Part shown: positions 57,489 to 64,000 of the stretch, one piece after another
Position numbering within the stretch: position 1 is the first letter of the stretch
How the letters are laid out: the number at the start of each line of letters is the position of its first letter
DNA from: Nitrosospira multiformis
GTDB lineage: Bacteria > Pseudomonadota > Gammaproteobacteria > Burkholderiales > Nitrosomonadaceae
Direction of reading: 5' to 3'
Length of the DNA stretch: 64,000 nt
Assembly: GCF_900110185.1 (NCBI RefSeq)
Contig: NZ_FOCT01000002.1
Location: forward strand, 310,001-374,000
Notes under the pieces: generated by a model
Database searches by the model: none
What the model was told of the DNA's origin: nothing
What the model saw: the letters and a program-made list of their open reading frames with translations, nothing else
Translations under genes and position numbers: made by a program

Positions 57489-57581
57489 GCGTTCGCTAGC
57501 TATGCACTGCCGCCGGGATGGCAACTGCAACTATATGGCTGAAAACCGGCTTTAGCCAATAGTCAGTTCAATAGATACTTC

Positions 57582-59429
57582 TTACTCCACCGTCACTGAT
57601 TTCGCCAGATTTCTCGGCTTATCCACATCCGTACCTTTTTGCAGCGCGACGTGATAGGCGAGAAGCTGCAGGGGGATGGTGTGGAGGATAGGGCTGAGCA
57701 GTCCCGCATGTTCCGCCAGACGAATGATGTGCACGCCTTCGCTTTCCTGAATGTGGGAATCGGCATCGGCGAAAACGTAAAGCTCTCCCCCACGGGCGCG
57801 TACTTCCTGCAGGTTTGACTTGAGTTTTTCCAGCAGTGCGTCATTGGGGGCTATGGCGACGACGGGCATATCCTTATCCACCAGCGCAAGCGGGCCGTGC
57901 TTCAGTTCCCCGGCAGCATAAGCTTCGGCATGGATATAGGAAATTTCCTTGAGCTTGAGCGCACCTTCCAACGCAATGGGATAATGCATGCCGCGGCCAA
58001 GAAACAGGGCGTGGCGTTTCTCGGCAAACCTTTCCGCCCAGGCTTTCACCTGCGGTTCCACTTGAAGACTGTGCTGAAGCGCAACAGGCAGGTGGCGCAG
58101 GGCAGTAATCATCTGGCGCTCACTCTCACCCGACAGTTTGCCGTTCAATTTCGCCAACGTCATGGTGAGCAGCATCAGCGCGGCAAGCTGTGTGGTGAAT
58201 GCCTTGGTCGAGGCCACACCGATTTCCGGGCCTGCCCGGGTTAGAAAGCGTAAATCCGTCTGGCGCACGAGCGCGCTTTCGGCCACATTGCAGATCGCCA
58301 GACTGTAACGATGTCCGAGTGATCTTGCATAACTCAGAGCGGCCAGGGTATCTGCCGTTTCTCCGGATTGAGAGATGCCCACGATCAGGGTGTCGGCTCC
58401 AACCGCCGGGTTACGGTAACGATATTCGCTCGCGATCTCGACATTACAAGGAATTCCCGCCACGGTTTCAAGCCAGTAGCGGGCGACGACACCAGCGTGA
58501 TAGCTGGTGCCACACGCCAGGATGAGGATACTTCTGGTATTTTTGAAGATGTTCTCCGCCTCGGTACCAAACAGGCGCGGAGAGATGGATTGCGCATTGA
58601 GCACCATTTCCAGCGTGTTCGCCACGACGCCGGGTTGCTCGAATATTTCCTTCTGCATGAAGTGCGCATACGGGCCCATCTCCACCGCCTCGTTTGTCAG
58701 CTCACTTTCCTGCACCGCTCGTGCGACCTCTGCACGTGCGCCATCGTAACGGCAATTGACGATGCGGTAGCCATCCTGGCGCAATTCGGCGACATCGCCC
58801 TCTTCTAGATAGATCATGCGCCGGGTAACCTGCAGCAAGGCGGAAGCATCCGAGGCAGCGTAGATCCCATCTTCGCCCAACCCAAGCAGCAGTGGCGCTC
58901 CATTGCGGCAAACGATGAGGCGCTCCGCCCTTGCTTCCTCCATTACTGCAATTGCATAGGCACCCCGCAATTCGCCCACGGAACGGCATACCGCTTCGAA
59001 TAAATCTGGGTTTTCCCTGAGATGAGACGAAATGAGGTGAGCGATGACTTCCGTATCGGTATCGGAACTGAACTCGAACCCTGCCTTCTGCAAACGCTGA
59101 CGCAGCACCTCATGATTTTCGATGATACCGTTATGCACCACCGCCACCTTGGGTGTCTCTCCGGAAAAATGAGGATGAGCGTTGCGCTCGGATGGAGCGC
59201 CGTGCGTAGCCCAGCGGGTATGGGCAATACCCACGTCTCCGCTGAAGTGTTGCTCATCCGCAAGCTTGCTGAGCTCGGTGACTCGCCCGGTGGTGCGTAA
59301 CCGGTGCAGACGACCATTGTTCAGTGCAATGCCGGCTGAATCATATCCGCGGTATTCCAGCCGGCGCAGGCCTTCAATCAGAGTGGGGACGATATTGGTT
59401 TTTGCGACTGCACCGACGATTCCACACAT
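57582..59429 (-). CDS. glmS: Glutamine-fructose-6-phosphate aminotransferase (isomerising)
   Basis: GlmS makes glucosamine-6-phosphate from fructose-6-phosphate and glutamine, the first step to UDP-GlcNAc. The ATG at 59429 follows AAAGGAG by 8 nt and puts the nucleophile Cys at position 2 (MCGIVGAVA). An N-terminal amidotransferase domain (2-240, with [20 protein letters not shown] and [13 protein letters not shown]) is followed by two SIS domains ([42 protein letters not shown]). The end is the standard LAKSVTVE. No glmS ribozyme is expected in a proteobacterium, and none was seen. It follows glmU by 71 nt. Confidence 0.97.
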   Translation of the reverse strand: MCGIVGAVAKTNIVPTLIEGLRRLEYRGYDSAGIALNNGRLHRLRTTGRVTELSKLADEQHFSGDVGIAHTRWATHGAPSERNAHPHFSGETPKVAVVHNGIIENHEVLRQRLQKAGFEFSSDTDTEVIAHLISSHLRENPDLFEAVCRSVGELRGAYAIAVMEEARAERLIVCRNGAPLLLGLGEDGIYAASDASALLQVTRRMIYLEEGDVAELRQDGYRIVNCRYDGARAEVARAVQESELTNEAVEMGPYAHFMQKEIFEQPGVVANTLEMVLNAQSISPRLFGTEAENIFKNTRSILILACGTSYHAGVVARYWLETVAGIPCNVEIASEYRYRNPAVGADTLIVGISQSGETADTLAALSYARSLGHRYSLAICNVAESALVRQTDLRFLTRAGPEIGVASTKAFTTQLAALMLLTMTLAKLNGKLSGESERQMITALRHLPVALQHSLQVEPQVKAWAERFAEKRHALFLGRGMHYPIALEGALKLKEISYIHAEAYAAGELKHGPLALVDKDMPVVAIAPNDALLEKLKSNLQEVRARGGELYVFADADSHIQESEGVHIIRLAEHAGLLSPILHTIPLQLLAYHVALQKGTDVDKPRNLAKSVTVE

Positions 59430-59500
59430 CAAAAGACTCCTTTCTTACAGGTACCAGCAATTGGCGCGGTTCAAGGATGGAAAAAGATGGAAGGCTATGC

Positions 59501-60889
59501 TCAATTTTTGGGCTTCGGTTTTTTTACCGGGCGTTTCCACCCATCGATACTCAACTGCTTCGCTCGCGAAAGCGTCAACATATCAGGTGGCGTATCCCTG
59601 GTAATGGTCGAACCCGCACCGATCGTGGAACCGCGGGCAACTCTGACCGGTGCTATCAACTGGGTATCGGAGCCGACAAAGACATCATCCTCGATGATGG
59701 TCTGGTATTTATTGGCGCCATCATAATTGCAGGTGATCGTCCCTGCGCCGATGTTGACGCTCCTGCCCACCACGGCATCCCCGATGTAACTCAGGTGGTT
59801 TGCCTTGCTGCCAGCCGCAAGGGCGCTGTTCTTGACTTCGACGAAATTGCCGATGTGAACTTCGTCCTCCAGTCGCGTGCCCGGACGAATACGGGCATAA
59901 GGACCGATACGGCAATTTCGACCAATTTCCGCAGCCTCTATCAAGCTGAATGGCGCGATTACCGAACCCGCGGCTACCCGCACGTCTTTCAGTATGGTGT
60001 GAGCACCCACTTTTACACCATCATCCAGTTGAACGTCCCCTTCAAATATGCAGTTGATATCGATCATAACGTCTCTGCCGCAAGAAAGTTTACCGCGGAT
60101 ATCGACGCGCGACGGATCAGCCAGCGCTACACCCTGCTCCAGCAATTTATTGGCCTGCGCTGTCTGATAGATGCGTTCCAGTCCGGCGAGCTGAACCTTG
60201 CTGTTGACTCCGGTGGTTTCCCATACATGAGCGGGATTGACTGTTTCTACCTTTACCCCATCCTTCACCGCCATCGCGACAATATCGGTCAGATAATACT
60301 CACCTTGCGCGTTGTTGTTTTCAAGCTTGTGTAACCAGTTGTGAAGATAGCGATTCGGAACCGCCATGATGCCCGTATTGATTTCATTGATGCTGCGTTG
60401 GGATTCGCTGGCATCTTTCTCCTCGACAATGGCGGCAACCTCACCCGTTGCGCTATGCCGAACGATTCTACCGTAGCCTGCTGGATCAGGAAGTTCTACC
60501 GTCAGTAAACCTAATGTTTGCTTTCCCGCCGTCGCGATCAGCTTTTTTAATGTTTCGACGCTGGTCAGAGGCACGTCGCCATACAGAATAAGTGTAATGC
60601 CCTCTTTCTCGATATGAGGCAGGGCCTGCATCACTGCGTGACCCGTTCCGAGTTGCGGGACCTGTTGCGCCCAGATAAGGTTTTCATCCGCTATCGTTTG
60701 CGGGACTGTCTCACCCCCATGTCCGTAAATGACACAAGTTGCGTAGGGCGATAATGCGCGGGCGGTATCGAGCACATGCACCAGGAGAGGCTTGCCTGCC
60801 AGGGGATGCAACACTTTTGGCAGCGCAGAGTACATGCGTTTTCCGAGACCGGCAGCAAGAACGACGATGTTCAGTTTGGACACATTCAT
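59501..60889 (-). CDS. glmU: Bifunctional GlmU (acetyltransferase/uridylyltransferase)
   Basis: GlmU acetylates glucosamine-1-phosphate and then joins it to UTP to give UDP-GlcNAc, the precursor of peptidoglycan and lipopolysaccharide. The 462-aa protein has an N-terminal nucleotidyltransferase domain (VVLAAGLGKRMYSALPKVLH, QLGTGHAVMQALP, LYGDVPLTS, NTGIMAV) and a left-handed beta-helix of hexapeptide repeats from about 250, ending with GAGTITCNYDGANKYQTIIE and SDTQLIAPVRVARGSTIGAG. Together with glmS it forms a two-gene operon. Confidence 0.97.
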   Translation of the reverse strand: MNVSKLNIVVLAAGLGKRMYSALPKVLHPLAGKPLLVHVLDTARALSPYATCVIYGHGGETVPQTIADENLIWAQQVPQLGTGHAVMQALPHIEKEGITLILYGDVPLTSVETLKKLIATAGKQTLGLLTVELPDPAGYGRIVRHSATGEVAAIVEEKDASESQRSINEINTGIMAVPNRYLHNWLHKLENNNAQGEYYLTDIVAMAVKDGVKVETVNPAHVWETTGVNSKVQLAGLERIYQTAQANKLLEQGVALADPSRVDIRGKLSCGRDVMIDINCIFEGDVQLDDGVKVGAHTILKDVRVAAGSVIAPFSLIEAAEIGRNCRIGPYARIRPGTRLEDEVHIGNFVEVKNSALAAGSKANHLSYIGDAVVGRSVNIGAGTITCNYDGANKYQTIIEDDVFVGSDTQLIAPVRVARGSTIGAGSTITRDTPPDMLTLSRAKQLSIDGWKRPVKKPKPKN

Positions 60890-61274
60890 GAAGATATCAG
60901 GACATGCGGGAACGTGTAATATTCAACCCGCAAAGGTAGATCAACTGCAGGAAGTTAAGGTTGAAGCGGATTTACAAATGGAAACCGGATTAATTTATCA
61001 TATAGCTGGCACAAATCCAAATGAAGTGGCAAATTGGGACCGTGCGGGTCTGATTGCAGTATTTCCGCTCGGAGCTTCCAGCAACGAACGGGGGATACGA
61101 GAGCAGACATACTCAAGTCCGGCTGTACTTCGAAGCAGAGATACCGATGTCTTTACAGGCAGGCGGTTCAATTGAGCGTAAGCTATGGACTGCTCGTCAG
61201 TTCGACTTCAGGAATTGATTTACAGAATTGAAAAAGGGCGGTATTTCCGCCCTTTTTCAATTCTGGTTCGAATA
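60890..61274. other. 385-nt region between glmU and atpC
   Basis: Both neighbours are on the minus strand: the atp operon ends here and glmU starts to the left. The terminator at 61225-61263 fills the right end. The remainder should hold the glmU-glmS promoter; TTGGAT and TAAATT 17 nt apart near 60990-61040 (minus strand) are a weak candidate. No gene was recognised in it. Confidence 0.5.
61225..61263 (-). terminator. Strong rho-independent terminator of the atp operon
   Basis: Arms of 17 nt (61225-61241 and 61247-61263) are perfect inverted repeats around a 5-nt loop. The GC core GGGCGG/CCGCCC is flanked by A5 and T5 runs inside the stem, so an RNA made from either strand has a U-tract. It begins about 12 nt after the atpC stop codon. 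Confidence 0.95.
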
Positions 61275-61706
61275 TCAGTGTCCGCGTTTCCGTAATTTCT
61301 GAATTGCCGCGAGTTGTGCGATTGCTTCGCTCAGTTCTGCCTGTGCCCGTGCGTAATCCAGAGCGGAAGCTCGATCTCTTACTGCTTCTTCCGCACGCTT
61401 TTTGGCCTCGATGGCCTTTGCTTCATCAAGGTCGGCGCCGCGTACCGCGGTGTCAGCAAGGATAGTGACGACATCTGGCTGGATTTCAAGCATACCGCCG
61501 GAAACATAGACTAATTCCTCTTCTTTCAGCGGTACCTTGATGCGTACTGATCCCGGCTTGATGCGCGTCAGCATGGGGGTGTGCTGAGGATAAATGCCCA
61601 CCTCACCTCCTTCTGCCGGCGCAACCAGAAATTCAGCCGGACCGGAGTAAATGGATTCCTCCGCACTGACGATATCAACGTGAAACACGCCCATTTTAGT
61701 TCCCAT
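61275..61706 (-). CDS. atpC: ATP synthase F1 subunit epsilon
   Basis: Epsilon is the regulatory subunit of the F1 central stalk. The 143-aa protein has [60 protein letters not shown], and a C-terminal helical hairpin ([20 protein letters not shown]). Two starts are possible: the ATG at 61706 ([11 protein letters not shown]) and one four codons later at 61694, neither with a strong ribosome binding site. It is the last gene of the atp operon. Confidence 0.95.
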   Translation of the reverse strand: MGTKMGVFHVDIVSAEESIYSGPAEFLVAPAEGGEVGIYPQHTPMLTRIKPGSVRIKVPLKEEELVYVSGGMLEIQPDVVTILADTAVRGADLDEAKAIEAKKRAEEAVRDRASALDYARAQAELSEAIAQLAAIQKLRKRGH

Positions 61707-61760
61707 TCATCATTGAATCGGGACGACTGTTTTATCCGGTCGCCCGATTCATCAACTTGA

Positions 61761-63161
<1,401 letters not shown>

Positions 63162-63170
63162 TCAAATTAT

Positions 63171-64000
63171 TTAAACTGCCGCCGCGCCGCCAACAATTTC
63201 GGACAGTTCCTTGGTAATGGCAGCCTGTCGCGACTTGTTATAAATCAATGTCAGCTCGTTGATGACATTCCCGGCATTGTCCGACGCAGCCTTCATCGCC
63301 ACCATGCGCGCAGATTGCTCGGATGCGATGTTTTCGGTCAACGCCTGGTAAATCAGGGCTTCCACGTATCGCACCATGACGTCATCGATGACGGGTTGGG
63401 CTTCGGGTTCATAGATGTAATCCCATACACCACGCTGCCCCGTAGGTCCATCACTGCTTCTAAGACGCTCATCGGAAAGCGGAAGCAACTGCTCCATCGC
63501 CGGTTCCTGTTTCATGGTATTGATGAAACGGGTATAAAAAAGATATACGCGGTCGAAACGATCCTGGTTATAACCATCCAGCAATACTTTTATTGCCCCG
63601 ATCAGCCGTTCCAGATCGGGCGCATCCCCGAGGCTCACGACATGCGAGATGACATTGGCGCCCATGCGGTTCATGAACCCTAATCCCTTATTACCGATGC
63701 AGCACACCTCGATCTGTTCGCCTTCGGCTTCCCAGGCTTTCATCTTGCTTACCGCCATGCGAAGCACGTTTGTATTAAGCCCGCCGCACAAACCCTTGTC
63801 AGAGGTAACAACAATGATGCCAATGCGCTTTACCGTGTCACGTTCTATCAGGAACGGGTGGCGGTATTCGGTGTAAGCACGGCTCATGTGCGCGGCGACG
63901 TTGCGAATCTTCTCGCCATATGGCCGGGCTTTTTTCATGCGTTCCTGGGCCCGGCGCATCTTGGATGCGGCCACCATTTCCATTGCGCGCGTGATCTTCT
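63171..64000 (-). CDS. atpG: ATP synthase F1 subunit gamma (5' end beyond window)
   Basis: Gamma is the rotating central stalk of F1. The frame runs from the stop at 63171 to the window edge, where it still reads [18 protein letters not shown], a conserved stretch that in the family lies about 18-20 residues after the start; the true start is thus just outside. Further signatures are [18 protein letters not shown] and the C-terminal [20 protein letters not shown] with [21 protein letters not shown] 270-codon ATG-initiated frame inside it is not the natural start. Confidence 0.97.
   Translation of the reverse strand, partial: KITRAMEMVAASKMRRAQERMKKARPYGEKIRNVAAHMSRAYTEYRHPFLIERDTVKRIGIIVVTSDKGLCGGLNTNVLRMAVSKMKAWEAEGEQIEVCCIGNKGLGFMNRMGANVISHVVSLGDAPDLERLIGAIKVLLDGYNQDRFDRVYLFYTRFINTMKQEPAMEQLLPLSDERLRSSDGPTGQRGVWDYIYEPEAQPVIDDVMVRYVEALIYQALTENIASEQSARMVAMKAASDNAGNVINELTLIYNKSRQAAITKELSEIVGGAAAV

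Noticed and set aside
57536-57558. Imperfect TGGCT/AGCCA stem between the unknown 313-aa gene and glmS
   Set aside because: It needs a bulged base and has no clear T-run; too weak to list as a terminator.
61266-61290. GGTTCGAAT sequence resembling a tRNA T-loop
   Set aside because: No acceptor, D or anticodon arms can be built around it; it overlaps the end of atpC.

Overview
The window reads as chromosomal DNA of a betaproteobacterium. The clusters nadD-rsfS-rlmH-maf-rng, gatCAB divergent from mreBCD-mrdA-rodA-rlpA, and glmU-glmS beside atpGDC, plus a small soluble class I cytochrome c and the general look of the proteins, fit the Nitrosomonadaceae, most likely a Nitrosospira-like ammonia oxidiser. 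This is inferred from gene content and protein resemblance, not from a marker gene. No rRNA, tRNA, CRISPR array, phage or intact insertion sequence was recognised. Coding density is high, with a few looser stretches.

Layout. 1-8.1 kb (minus strand): housekeeping block of folD, aceE, aceF, nadD, rsfS, rlmH, maf and the 5' part of rng. 8.3-15.5 kb: mixed region with an unknown two-helix membrane protein, an FAD-dependent reductase, pyrC, a DCC-family protein, a DUF4156-like lipoprotein, a YnfA-like membrane protein, an exported START-like protein, a methyltransferase and lgt. 15.8-27.6 kb: ilvD, a thioredoxin-fold DUF255 protein, a cytochrome c with a clear terminator, a YdcF/ElyC-like protein, an OsmC-like protein, coq7, a serine/threonine dehydratase, a GlcF-like Fe-S protein, a two-CBS protein, midA and a pteridine-reductase-like SDR.

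27.6-41.8 kb is the most interesting part. A seven-gene minus-strand operon encodes a complete chemosensory pathway of the Wsp/alternative-function type: CheW, CheR-TPR, CheW, a 4-helix-bundle chemoreceptor, a CheA-REC hybrid kinase, CheB, and last a REC-GAF-GAF-GGDEF-EAL response regulator. In the known Wsp pathway the last protein is the diguanylate cyclase WspR. Here its GGDEF motif is degenerate and its EAL motifs are intact, which suggests that the output is c-di-GMP breakdown. A divergent gene encodes a multi-PAS GGDEF-EAL protein with an intact GGDEF motif and an RxxD I-site. The intergenic region carries a perfect 12-bp dyad. Behind the operon lies a short relic of another EAL-domain gene.

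42-45.4 kb is accessory-like: an exported MsrA-thioredoxin-MsrB fusion, a RelE/RHH toxin-antitoxin pair whose antitoxin frame has an odd upstream extension, an unknown small membrane protein, and a 25-codon hydrophobic ORF with a strong ribosome binding site and its own terminator. 46-57.5 kb returns to core functions: gatB, gatA and gatC on the minus strand, then the rod-shape and elongation operon mreB-mreC-mreD-mrdA-rodA-rlpA and an unknown 313-codon gene. 57.6-64 kb holds glmS and glmU (UDP-GlcNAc supply) and atpC, atpD and the 3' part of atpG, closed by a 17-bp-stem terminator.
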